NCBI GenBank assembly: GCA_964511535.1
Contig: CAZEFW010000153.1
Span: 1 to 24,454, forward strand
Direction of reading: 5' to 3'
Source of the DNA: CAZCFB01 sp964511535
Lineage (GTDB): Bacteria; Myxococcota_A; Polyangia; GCA-2747355; CAZCFB01
DNA length: 24,454 nt
Shown: positions 1 to 6,078 of the stretch, in pieces
Layout: the number at the start of each line of letters is the position of its first letter
Numbering within the stretch: the first letter of the stretch is position 1
Position numbers and translations under genes: made by a program
The notes under the pieces: model-generated
The model's database searches: none
What the model was told of the DNA's origin: nothing
What the model saw: the letters and a program-made list of their open reading frames with translations, nothing else

Positions 1-7
1 CGCCTGG

Positions 8-27
8 CTTCAGACTTCAGACTTCAG
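8..27. repeat. Heptamer tandem repeat CTTCAGA, about 2.9 copies
   Basis: The 7-base unit CTTCAGA runs from base 8 with a third, partial copy ending at 27. It lies in the spacer downstream of tatC, close to a second 7-base array at 74-104 with a different unit. No gene is seen in bases 1-110. Confidence 0.7.
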
Positions 28-73
28 GGTAGACGGTTGGGCTCGCTCGGCTCGCCATGCCCCAATCCTCTCA

Positions 74-104
74 ACTGTCGACTGTCGACTGTCGACTGTC
101 GACT
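74..104. repeat. Heptamer tandem repeat ACTGTCG, about 4.4 copies
   Basis: Four perfect copies of ACTGTCG (74-80, 81-87, 88-94, 95-101) are followed by ACT. The array stops 6 bases before the tatC stop codon. Each unit junction contains the palindrome GTCGAC. The period of 7 matches the other intergenic arrays at 8-27, 12884-12925 and 19219-19267, although the unit differs. Confidence 0.85.
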
Positions 105-110
105 ACCCGC

Positions 111-968
111 CTATCCCTCTTCAGCCTCCGCGTCTTCTTCAGCCTGCGCTTCAGCCTCCACCGCCTCCGCCTTCTCCTTGCGCTTGCCGAAGATCATGGC
201 CAACAGGATGCTCAGGTTGTAGAGCACCAGCAGCGGGGCGGCCATGAACACCTGGGTGATCACGTCTGGCGGCGTGAGCACCGCGCCGACCACGAAGGAG
301 AGGATGATGAAGTAGCGGTTGAACCGCCACAAGGCGCGGTAGTCAACCACGCCGATGAGCGAGAGGAAGAGCACCACAAGCGGCAGCTCGAAGATCACCC
401 CGAAGGCCAGCAGCATGCGCCAGACCAGCGAGAAGTACTCCCCCATCATCAGCGTCGGCGTCAGCTGAAACGCCTCCCCCGCGTTGACGCTGATGGCGCC
501 GCCGAGCAGGCTCTGCATGGAGCCCATGTTGTCCTGGGCGAAGCCGAGGAAGAACGCGAAGCCATGGGGGAAGACCATGAAGTAGCCGAAGGCCGCGCCC
601 CCCGCGAAGCAGATCGCCGAGGCCACAGTAAAGGGGATGACGAACTTCTTTTCGTTCTTGTAGAGCCCCGGCGCCACGAACTTCCACAGGTTGTAGAAGA
701 TCACCGGGCTGGCCATGAAGATGCCGGCGATGAACGAGACCTTGATGTAGGTGAAGAACGGCTCGATCGGGTTGGCGAAGTGGATCTTGGGGGTGCCGAG
801 GCCGGCGTCGCCCCAGGCCTTGATCAGCGGCTGGGCCAGCCAGACGAACAACAGGTCCGAGAAGATATAGGCCACCACCACGCACAGCAGCAGCGCGTAC
901 GCGGCGTACTTCAGCCGGGTACGCAGCTCCTCCAGGTGCTCGGTGAATGTCATGAGCTGTTCGGACAT
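111..968 (-). CDS. tatC: Twin-arginine translocase subunit TatC
   Basis: Polytopic inner-membrane core of the Tat system, which exports folded proteins and binds twin-arginine signal peptides together with TatB. The 285-residue product opens with the family hallmark HLEELRTRL near residues 10-18. It continues with several hydrophobic segments, the motif FYNLWKFVAPGLYKNEKK containing the conserved Glu of the first cytoplasmic loop, and the usual periplasmic and helical pattern. It ends in a charged, Glu/Ala-rich cytoplasmic tail of about 25 residues that is longer than in enterobacterial TatC. The start lies 2 bases after the tatB stop codon, so translation is probably coupled. It is the last gene of the uppS-cdsA-MBL-tatB-tatC run; no clear intrinsic terminator follows, only heptamer repeats. 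Confidence 0.96.
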   Translation of the reverse strand: MSEQLMTFTEHLEELRTRLKYAAYALLLCVVVAYIFSDLLFVWLAQPLIKAWGDAGLGTPKIHFANPIEPFFTYIKVSFIAGIFMASPVIFYNLWKFVAPGLYKNEKKFVIPFTVASAICFAGGAAFGYFMVFPHGFAFFLGFAQDNMGSMQSLLGGAISVNAGEAFQLTPTLMMGEYFSLVWRMLLAFGVIFELPLVVLFLSLIGVVDYRALWRFNRYFIILSFVVGAVLTPPDVITQVFMAAPLLVLYNLSILLAMIFGKRKEKAEAVEAEAQAEEDAEAEEG

Positions 969-970
969 GC

Positions 971-1495
971 TCAGCCCCGGTTTTCGCCGTCGGACCCCGC
1001 CGCGTCACCGGGATCAGCCTGCTCGCCGTCGCTTGCGTCGCCCTCACCGCTCACCCCGGCGTGGGCATCACCGGCGGAGTAGACCGCCTCGACCTGCCGT
1101 CGCCGGTCCTCGACCTCCACCGGCTCTGCATCATCCTCCGGCGCGGCCTCGTCTCCAGCCTCGGCCGGCGCATCGTCGCCAGTCTCGGTGGCCTCGGCGA
1201 GGGCGGGGTGAGGCCCCTCCTTTTGCTCCAGCGCCTCATCGGCGCCAGCCGCCGTCTCCACCTCGTCTTCGATGCGGTACACCGTCTCCACCAGATCGTC
1301 CCGCATGTCTTCCAGCGGACGCCTGACCTCTTGCAGCGGCTCTTCGATGGCCGAGCGGAGGTCGGTGGAGGCCTTACGCAGCTCGCGCAGGCCCTTGCCC
1401 AGGGTTTTGGCAAGGGCGGGCAGGCGCTTGGGCCCAAGTACGACGAGGGCCACCAGCGCGATGAGACCTATTTCCCAGAAAGAAAGTCCGAACAT
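971..1495 (-). CDS. tatB: Sec-independent translocase subunit TatB
   Basis: A single N-terminal membrane helix (about residues 5-20) is followed by the Gly-Pro hinge in VVLGPKRLP, an amphipathic helix (LAKTLGKGLRELRKAS) and a long acidic, probably disordered tail, 174 residues in all. Glu8 in the membrane segment is the residue typical of TatB rather than TatA, and the length and position directly before tatC also favour TatB. It acts with TatC in the receptor complex for twin-arginine substrates. No separate tatA is seen here, so it must lie elsewhere or this protein serves both roles. No convincing Shine-Dalgarno precedes the ATG. The gene sits 26 bases after the MBL-like gene and 2 bases before tatC. 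Confidence 0.9.
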   Translation of the reverse strand: MFGLSFWEIGLIALVALVVLGPKRLPALAKTLGKGLRELRKASTDLRSAIEEPLQEVRRPLEDMRDDLVETVYRIEDEVETAAGADEALEQKEGPHPALAEATETGDDAPAEAGDEAAPEDDAEPVEVEDRRRQVEAVYSAGDAHAGVSGEGDASDGEQADPGDAAGSDGENRG

Positions 1496-1521
1496 GGTTA
1501 CCGGCGCATTCTAGCTGGTGT

Positions 1522-2595
1522 CTAGAAAAGATCCATCTGCATGGACGGTCCCAGCGTGGAAACAGAGATGCCCAGCCCGCGCAGGTCCTCCTCCAGCTCG
1601 GTGGCCGCGTTGGCCAGCAGGACCACCTGGCCCGGGTTGCATGCCTTGACGTACTCCATCAAGCCGCCGTAGTCAGCCAGGCAGCTGAGGGCGAAGGACG
1701 CCTCGCAGTTACACAGGGCGCGGGCCTCCGGGTCGAGGGCCTCGCTCCCCACCAGCGCCGTGCGGGCGTGGTGATAGCGGCGGAGGGTGGGAGAGTTGCG
1801 CAGGGTCAACGGCCAGAGCAGCGCCTCAGGGGGAGGCTGGGCGGACCGGCTCAGCTGCTTGACCCCGCTCAGGTCGATTCCCGCGGTGGTGTAAGCCCGG
1901 CACGCTGTGTCGATGCGGCGATGGGCCCTGACCGGCAGGCCGGCCTCCAGCAGCAGGTGCGCCACCTCCTGCGCCTCGCCCAGGGGCGGACAGAAGACAA
2001 CCACCGGCGCTCCCTCCGCCAGGGCGTCCGTCACGAACTTGACCAGCGCGTCCCGCGCCTCGTCCTGGGGCGGCAGGACGAAGCTGCGGCGCGGATACCG
2101 CGCCGGCAAAACGAGCAGATCGCAATGTCGCGCCTCCAGATCTGCAGCCAGGTAGCCGAGGCGAGGGTTGATGTCGCCGGCGTAGACCAGCTCCTGCCCC
2201 TCGTGGCGCAGCAGCAGCGAGGCCGAACCGAGGAAATGCCCGGAGGGGAACAACTCCAGGCTCAGGTTGCCGATGGTGAAGCTCCGACCGGTGGGCGTGA
2301 TGAGCGCCTGGGGCTCGCGAACCTTGCGGCCCTTGCCGTGGGTCGCGGCCAGGGCGCGCAGCAGATCTGCGGTCTCCGCGGTGCTCACGATCTTCTGGTG
2401 CTCCTGGGCTCCGGGCACGGCGGCGTGGCTGATGAAGCTGAGGGGGCGCGCCTCCGGGGCATCCAGCCACAGGATCGTATCCCGCAGGTGCAGGCCGCCG
2501 TGATACTCGAATGGAGATAGTTCTCGCAAGGCCGCGTTGATACCCAGTTTATTGCCTCCACCGGGGAGGTCTCCAAATAGTAAACTGAGCCACAC
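1522..2595 (-). CDS. Degenerate metallo-beta-lactamase/beta-CASP-like protein
   Basis: The 357-residue product resembles the MBL-fold exonuclease/mRNA 3'-end-processing group: GGLHLRDTILWLD near residue 33, SGHFLGSASLLL, YAGDIN, a beta-CASP-like FCPP strand and a C-terminal EYVKACNPGQVVLLAN segment. The metal-binding HxHxDH motif expected at residues 57-62 reads H-A-A-V-P-G, so the second His, the Asp and the third His are all replaced. The later motif His (GHFLG) and Asp (AGD) are kept. I infer a pseudoenzyme with a binding or structural role, because the reading frame is intact. The start is uncertain: the GTG at 2595 has no good ribosome site, and a GGTGGAGG tract inside the frame suggests initiation about 15 codons later. 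It sits between cdsA (39-base gap) and tatB (26-base gap), a place not usual for this family. Confidence 0.7.
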   Translation of the reverse strand: MWLSLLFGDLPGGGNKLGINAALRELSPFEYHGGLHLRDTILWLDAPEARPLSFISHAAVPGAQEHQKIVSTAETADLLRALAATHGKGRKVREPQALITPTGRSFTIGNLSLELFPSGHFLGSASLLLRHEGQELVYAGDINPRLGYLAADLEARHCDLLVLPARYPRRSFVLPPQDEARDALVKFVTDALAEGAPVVVFCPPLGEAQEVAHLLLEAGLPVRAHRRIDTACRAYTTAGIDLSGVKQLSRSAQPPPEALLWPLTLRNSPTLRRYHHARTALVGSEALDPEARALCNCEASFALSCLADYGGLMEYVKACNPGQVVLLANAATELEEDLRGLGISVSTLGPSMQMDLF

Positions 2596-2634
2596 AGAGG
2601 GGCAAATTTACAGTGGGTTGGATCCCGCGGGAGA

Positions 2635-3459
2635 TCAGGGGGTGAATGCGAACGCCGCGTAAATGTAGATCCAGGGGATGCAGAAGAGCAGGGCGTCGAT
2701 GCGGTCCAGCAAACCGCCGTGACCGGGGATGATCCAGCCACTATCTTTGACCTTGTAACCCCGCTTGATCATTGACTCGACCAGGTCGCCTACCTGCCCC
2801 AGGGCGCCGCCGGGGATCGCCACCAGGATCGCGTCCACCAGGCCGAGCTGCGGCATGTACCACACCTTGGCCAGCAATGCGGCCAACAGCGAGAAGGCCA
2901 GGCCGCCCAGGGCGCCCTCGCGGCTCTTGCCCGGGCTGATCGCCTTGTAGAGCTTGCGTTTTCCGAAGGCCCGGCCCACCGCGTAGGCGCCGGTATCCGA
3001 GAAAAAGGTCACGGTCACGGTGAGGAAGATCCAGTCCTCGCCGTCAGGGAGCCGCTTGAACAGGGCCAGGGGCGTGAGCAGCACTGGCACGTAGATGAAC
3101 CCGAACACCATCAACCCCGTGCGCGCCGGCGCCGAGGCGAGATCGCCGAAGTGCAGCAGGTGCATGATGGCGGCCACCAGCACGCAGCCTGCCAGGACCC
3201 AGGGGAACAGCGGGGTCAGCACGGGCCAGGCGATGGTGGCGGAGATGAGCGAGCCAAGGACCACACCGGCCAGGCGCATCCAGGCCGGGTCGTCGCGCAG
3301 CACGATCCAGTACAGCTCCACCAGCCCGATGGCCACCGCCACCTGGATGCAGAGGGTCATGGGCTCGGGCCGCTCCCAGAGGATCACAGCCGCCAGGATG
3401 GGGGCCAGCACCGCAGCGCTGCCGATGCGCACCAACAGGTTCTGGTTTGCGGGGGTCAT
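2635..3459 (-). CDS. cdsA: Phosphatidate cytidylyltransferase (CDP-diacylglycerol synthase)
   Basis: Makes CDP-diacylglycerol from phosphatidate and CTP in the inner membrane, the branch point of phospholipid synthesis. The 274-residue polytopic protein carries the complete family signature near residues 229-255: SMIKR, then KD, then PGHGGLLDRID. A conserved upstream segment, FFSDTGAYAVGR, is also present. I chose the ATG at 3459 (MTPANQN) because it overlaps the uppS stop in an ATGA arrangement. The frame is open for 45 more codons upstream, but these lie inside uppS and read as low-quality sequence. The uppS-cdsA pairing is common; the usual next genes dxr and rseP are absent and are replaced by an MBL-like gene and tatBC. 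Confidence 0.96.
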   Translation of the reverse strand: MTPANQNLLVRIGSAAVLAPILAAVILWERPEPMTLCIQVAVAIGLVELYWIVLRDDPAWMRLAGVVLGSLISATIAWPVLTPLFPWVLAGCVLVAAIMHLLHFGDLASAPARTGLMVFGFIYVPVLLTPLALFKRLPDGEDWIFLTVTVTFFSDTGAYAVGRAFGKRKLYKAISPGKSREGALGGLAFSLLAALLAKVWYMPQLGLVDAILVAIPGGALGQVGDLVESMIKRGYKVKDSGWIIPGHGGLLDRIDALLFCIPWIYIYAAFAFTP

Positions 3460-4181
3460 ACGGCCTTCGTCTTGACCTTGCCGAAGCGGCGGTCCCGGGA
3501 GTTGAAGGCGCCGAGGGCTTGCTCCAGCTGAGGGCGCCGGAACTCGGGCCACATCAGCTCCGTGAAATAAAACTCCGCGTAGGCCGCCTCCCACAGCAGG
3601 AAGTTGGACAGCCGCAGCTCGCCGCTGGTGCGGATCACCAGGTCGAGCGGGGGCAGCTGGGCCGTGGAGAGCCTGCCCGAGAAGGCGACCTCGTTGATCT
3701 CCTCCGGGTCGAGGCGCCCCTCACGGACCTCCGCGGCGAGCCGGCGCGCGGCCTGCAGGATGTCCTCGCGACCGCCGTAGGAGAGCGCCAGGGTGAGGGT
3801 CATGCCGGCGTTGTCGGACGACTCCTCCATCAAGGCCATGAGCGGTTCGCGCACGTACCGCGGCAGCCGGTGCAGCTCGCCCATGGCGGAGAACCGGATG
3901 CCGTTATCCATGATCTCGTCATGTTCCTCATGGATGTACTCGTACAGCAGGTCCATCAGCGCGCTCACCTCGTCGCTGGGTCTGGACCAGTTCTGCTCCG
4001 AGAATGCGTAGAGGGTCAGCGCCTTGACGCCGATTTCGCGGCAGGCGGTGACGATCTCCTTGACCGATTTGGCCCCCTCCCGATGGCCCTGGATGCGCTC
4101 CAGGCCACGGCTATTGGCCCAGCGGCCGTTGCCGTCCATTATTATGCCGACATGTCGGGGGAGATGACGCGTATCACTCAT
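3456..4181 (-). CDS. uppS: Isoprenyl transferase (undecaprenyl diphosphate synthase, UppS)
   Basis: Cytosolic cis-prenyltransferase that adds isopentenyl units to farnesyl diphosphate to form the C55 carrier lipid for peptidoglycan and O-antigen. The 241-residue length is typical. It shows the hallmark IMDGNGRWA with catalytic Asp16, then GHREG, LTLYAFSEQNWSRP, DLVIRTSGELRLSNFLLW and FYFTELMWPEF, which together cover all five conserved regions of the family. It is the first gene of a minus-strand operon and overlaps cdsA by 4 bases (ATGA). No strong Shine-Dalgarno precedes the ATG. The 161-base spacer to the divergent YbjN-like gene probably holds both promoters. Confidence 0.97.
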   Translation of the reverse strand: MSDTRHLPRHVGIIMDGNGRWANSRGLERIQGHREGAKSVKEIVTACREIGVKALTLYAFSEQNWSRPSDEVSALMDLLYEYIHEEHDEIMDNGIRFSAMGELHRLPRYVREPLMALMEESSDNAGMTLTLALSYGGREDILQAARRLAAEVREGRLDPEEINEVAFSGRLSTAQLPPLDLVIRTSGELRLSNFLLWEAAYAEFYFTELMWPEFRRPQLEQALGAFNSRDRRFGKVKTKAV

Positions 4182-4264
4182 GAAGGATAAGCCCCTATCA
4201 CGATCGGGCGAAAATGTTAAGCGTTAGAGCATTCGAATCTATGACCCAGCTGGAATTCTGGGGG

Positions 4265-4292
4265 TTGCATCGAGGCCGTGGCGACCTATTCT
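4265..4292 (+). promoter_or_regulatory. Possible sigma70-type promoter for the YbjN-pspA-sodN genes
   Basis: TTGCAT (4265-4270) and TATTCT (4287-4292) are separated by 16 bases and lie about 50 bases upstream of the YbjN-like start. The match to consensus is only moderate (3 of 6 and 4 of 6), and the genome's own promoter consensus is unknown. Confidence 0.25.
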
Positions 4293-4342
4293 TCTGCAGA
4301 ATCGTCACGCCGTCGAGACCAGAGCAAGGAGGAGGACGCCAG

Positions 4343-4726
4343 ATGAAGAGCGCAGAGGATATCGAGAGCTTTTTGATTCAGATGGAGACCCAGTACGAGA
4401 CCCTGGGCGACGAGATCTGGGTTGTCCGCGATCTCGGACCCGAGATGGTCATCTCCATGGCCGGCCCTGTGCTGGTCTTTCGCATCAAGGTGATGGACGA
4501 GGAGAAGGTGCCGGCCGAGCGGCGCGAAGAGCTGTATCGCAAGCTGCTGCAGCTCAACGCCTCCGAGATGATCCACGGGGCGTACGGGCTGGAGCAAGGG
4601 GCGGTGGTGGTCACCGACGCCCTGCAGCTGGAAAACCTCGACTTCAACGAGTTCCAGGCGGCGATGGATGATCTCGGCATGGCCGTCACCAACCACATTC
4701 GGACCCTGTCCGAGATGGCCGCCTGA
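4343..4726 (+). CDS. YbjN-like (CesT-like fold) protein
   Basis: Small acidic cytosolic protein of 127 residues. The start MKSAEDIESFL at 4343 is chosen because it follows a strong ribosome site, AAGGAGGAGGACGCCAG; the frame is open 43 codons further up without such a site. The pattern EIWVVRDLGPEMVISMAGPVLVFRIKVMDE, then LYRKLLQLNASEMIHGAYGLEQGAVVVTDALQLENLDF in overlapping blocks, resembles the YbjN / type III chaperone-like alpha-beta fold: paired strands, a dimer helix, then further strands. Function in this family is poorly defined; some members act as chaperones or stress factors. It is 13 bases before pspA, so a role with PspA in envelope stress is inferred, not shown. Confidence 0.75.
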   Translation: MKSAEDIESFLIQMETQYETLGDEIWVVRDLGPEMVISMAGPVLVFRIKVMDEEKVPAERREELYRKLLQLNASEMIHGAYGLEQGAVVVTDALQLENLDFNEFQAAMDDLGMAVTNHIRTLSEMAA

Positions 4727-4739
4727 GAGGAGGGACACC

Positions 4740-5549
4740 ATGGGAATCTTCTCGAGACTCGGGACACTGTTCAAGTCCAACATCAACGACATGATCTCCA
4801 AGGCCGAGGACCCGGAGAAGCTGCTCAACCAGGTCCTGGTGGACATGAAGAAGCAGCTGGTGGAGGCCAAGAAGCAGGTGGCCAAGTCCATCGCTGACGA
4901 GAAGCGCCTCAAGAAGCAGTACGAGGAGGAGCAGGCCAAGTGCGCCGACTGGGAGCGCAAGGCCATGATGGCGGTGCGCGCCAACGACGACGAGCTGGCC
5001 CGCGAGGCGCTGGCCCGCAAGACCGAGCATGACGAGAGCGCCGCCACCCTCAAGAAGCAGTGGGATCTCCAGCGCGAGGCCGTCAACGGCCTGAAGGATC
5101 AGCTCCGCTCGCTGAACAACAAGATCGAAGAGGCGAAGCGCAAGAAGAACATCCTCATCGCGCGCAAGAAGCGGGCGGAGGCGCAGAAGACCATCCATGA
5201 GACCATGAGCGGCCTGAGCGACACGTCGGCCTTCGAGACCTTCGACCGCATGTCCTCACAGATCGACCAGCTCGAGGCAGAGGCCGAGGCTGGCGCCGAG
5301 ATCTCCGGCCAGCTCACCGGCGACACGCTGGAGCGCAAGTTCGACGCCCTGGAGGCGGGCCACGGCGGGGATCAGGCCCTGCTGGAGCTCAAGGCCAAGA
5401 TGGGGCTGCTGCCCGAGTCCACCGAGGGCGGCGCGCCCGAGCAGCTGGAGGCCGGCGAGGCCGCGGCTCCTGCGGCCACGGACGCCATCGAGGACGAGCT
5501 GGCCGCGCTCAAGGCGCAGGTGGAGGGGGAGGGCGGCGATAAGGAATAG
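4740..5549 (+). CDS. pspA: PspA/IM30 family phage-shock protein A
   Basis: Peripheral membrane coiled-coil protein of the ESCRT-III-like PspA/Vipp1 family that coats and stabilises damaged inner membrane. The product has 269 residues. It begins MGIFSRLGTLFKSNINDMIS, the amphipathic membrane-binding helix, followed by EDPEKLLNQVLVDMKKQL and a long charged helical hairpin to about residue 215. A 50-residue acidic Ala/Glu tail follows and is less typical. The ATG at 4740 has a good GGAGGG ribosome site; the open frame further upstream runs through the preceding gene. No pspB, pspC or pspF regulator is nearby, so control differs from the enterobacterial system. It is probably co-transcribed with the YbjN-like gene and perhaps with sodN 54 bases downstream. 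Confidence 0.93.
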   Translation: MGIFSRLGTLFKSNINDMISKAEDPEKLLNQVLVDMKKQLVEAKKQVAKSIADEKRLKKQYEEEQAKCADWERKAMMAVRANDDELAREALARKTEHDESAATLKKQWDLQREAVNGLKDQLRSLNNKIEEAKRKKNILIARKKRAEAQKTIHETMSGLSDTSAFETFDRMSSQIDQLEAEAEAGAEISGQLTGDTLERKFDALEAGHGGDQALLELKAKMGLLPESTEGGAPEQLEAGEAAAPAATDAIEDELAALKAQVEGEGGDKE

Positions 5550-5577
5550 CGCGGTGAATTAATCGGGCTACCTTTTA

Positions 5578-5590
5578 GTCACACTGTGAC
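5578..5590. promoter_or_regulatory. Perfect palindrome at the sodN start region, candidate operator
   Basis: GTCACA-C-TGTGAC is a perfect 6-base inverted repeat around one central base. It sits in the 54-base pspA-sodN gap, immediately 5' of the AGGAGG ribosome site of sodN. It could be a repressor site or a small RNA hairpin limiting access to the ribosome site. Nickel-dependent SOD control by a Fur-family Nur protein is known in Streptomyces; whether this is such a site is speculation. Confidence 0.4.
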
Positions 5591-5603
5591 CCAGGAGGTA
5601 GCC

Positions 5604-6065
5604 ATGCTGCGCGTTTCACTCGCCCTTTCACTCGCCCTGTCCATCCCCCTGCTGCTCCCAGCGCAGGCCCAGGCCCACTGCCAGGTGCCGTGCGGCATCT
5701 ACGATGACCACAACCGGGTCCACCGCATGCGGGAGGACCTGGCCACCATCACCAAGGCGATCAAGCAGATCCGCGCGCTGTCCAAGAAGAAGGACGCCAA
5801 GAGCCGCAACCAGCTGGTGCGCTGGGTTGTGACCAAGGAGCAGCACGCCGAGAAGATCATCCGGGTCATCTCTGACTACTTCATGGCCCAGAAGATCAAG
5901 CCGAAGGCGAAGAAAGGTCCCAGGGCCAAGTACATGGAGAAGCTCGCCCGCCACCACGGCGTGATGGTGGCCGCCATGAAGTGTAAGCAGAGCGCCGACC
6001 CCAAGGCAGCCCAGGTGCTGGGCGAGGCCATCGCGGGCATCGAGGCGTACTGGCCCGCCAAGTAG
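5604..6065 (+). CDS. sodN: Nickel superoxide dismutase, exported precursor
   Basis: Ni-SOD dismutes superoxide using a nickel ion held by the N-terminal hook. The 153-residue precursor has a signal peptide (MLRVSLALSLALSIPLLL then PAQAQA, residues 1-24) ending in Ala-Gln-Ala, directly followed by H25-C26-Q-V-P-C30-G-I-Y33-D. That is the Ni hook H1-C2-x-x-P-C6-G-x-Y9 of mature Ni-SOD. Further family matches are VTKEQHAEKI, SDYF and a C-terminal IEAYW. The mature form would be 129 residues, against 117 in Streptomyces. No twin arginine is present, so Sec export and signal peptidase I cleavage are inferred, in place of the SodX protease; no sodX is seen. Start chosen at 5604 from the AGGAGG 6 bases upstream. 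Asp3, Glu17 and Arg47 of the Streptomyces enzyme appear as Gln, Arg and His, so activity should be checked. Confidence 0.85.
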   Translation: MLRVSLALSLALSIPLLLPAQAQAHCQVPCGIYDDHNRVHRMREDLATITKAIKQIRALSKKKDAKSRNQLVRWVVTKEQHAEKIIRVISDYFMAQKIKPKAKKGPRAKYMEKLARHHGVMVAAMKCKQSADPKAAQVLGEAIAGIEAYWPAK

Positions 6066-6078
6066 CCGGCGGCGCTAC
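6062..6078. terminator. Small hairpin spanning both convergent stop codons
   Basis: GTAGC, a 7-base loop, then GCTAC forms a 5-base stem that includes the sodN stop (6063-6065) and the histidine kinase stop on the other strand (6075-6077). There is no T-run on either side, so intrinsic terminator activity is doubtful. The two convergent genes are only 9 bases apart. Confidence 0.25.

Noticed and set aside
57..1082. 341-codon open frame opposite tatC and part of tatB
   Set aside because: It covers two unrelated genes on the other strand and reads as charged low-complexity sequence.
3460..3594. 45-codon N-terminal extension of CdsA
   Set aside because: It lies inside uppS in another frame, and the ATGA overlap gives a better start with the normal family N-terminus.
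4343..4726. Type III chaperone partner for the SctV-like protein
   Set aside because: The YbjN-like protein has a CesT-like pattern, but it is 11 kb away and tied to pspA; shared fold alone does not support a secretion role.
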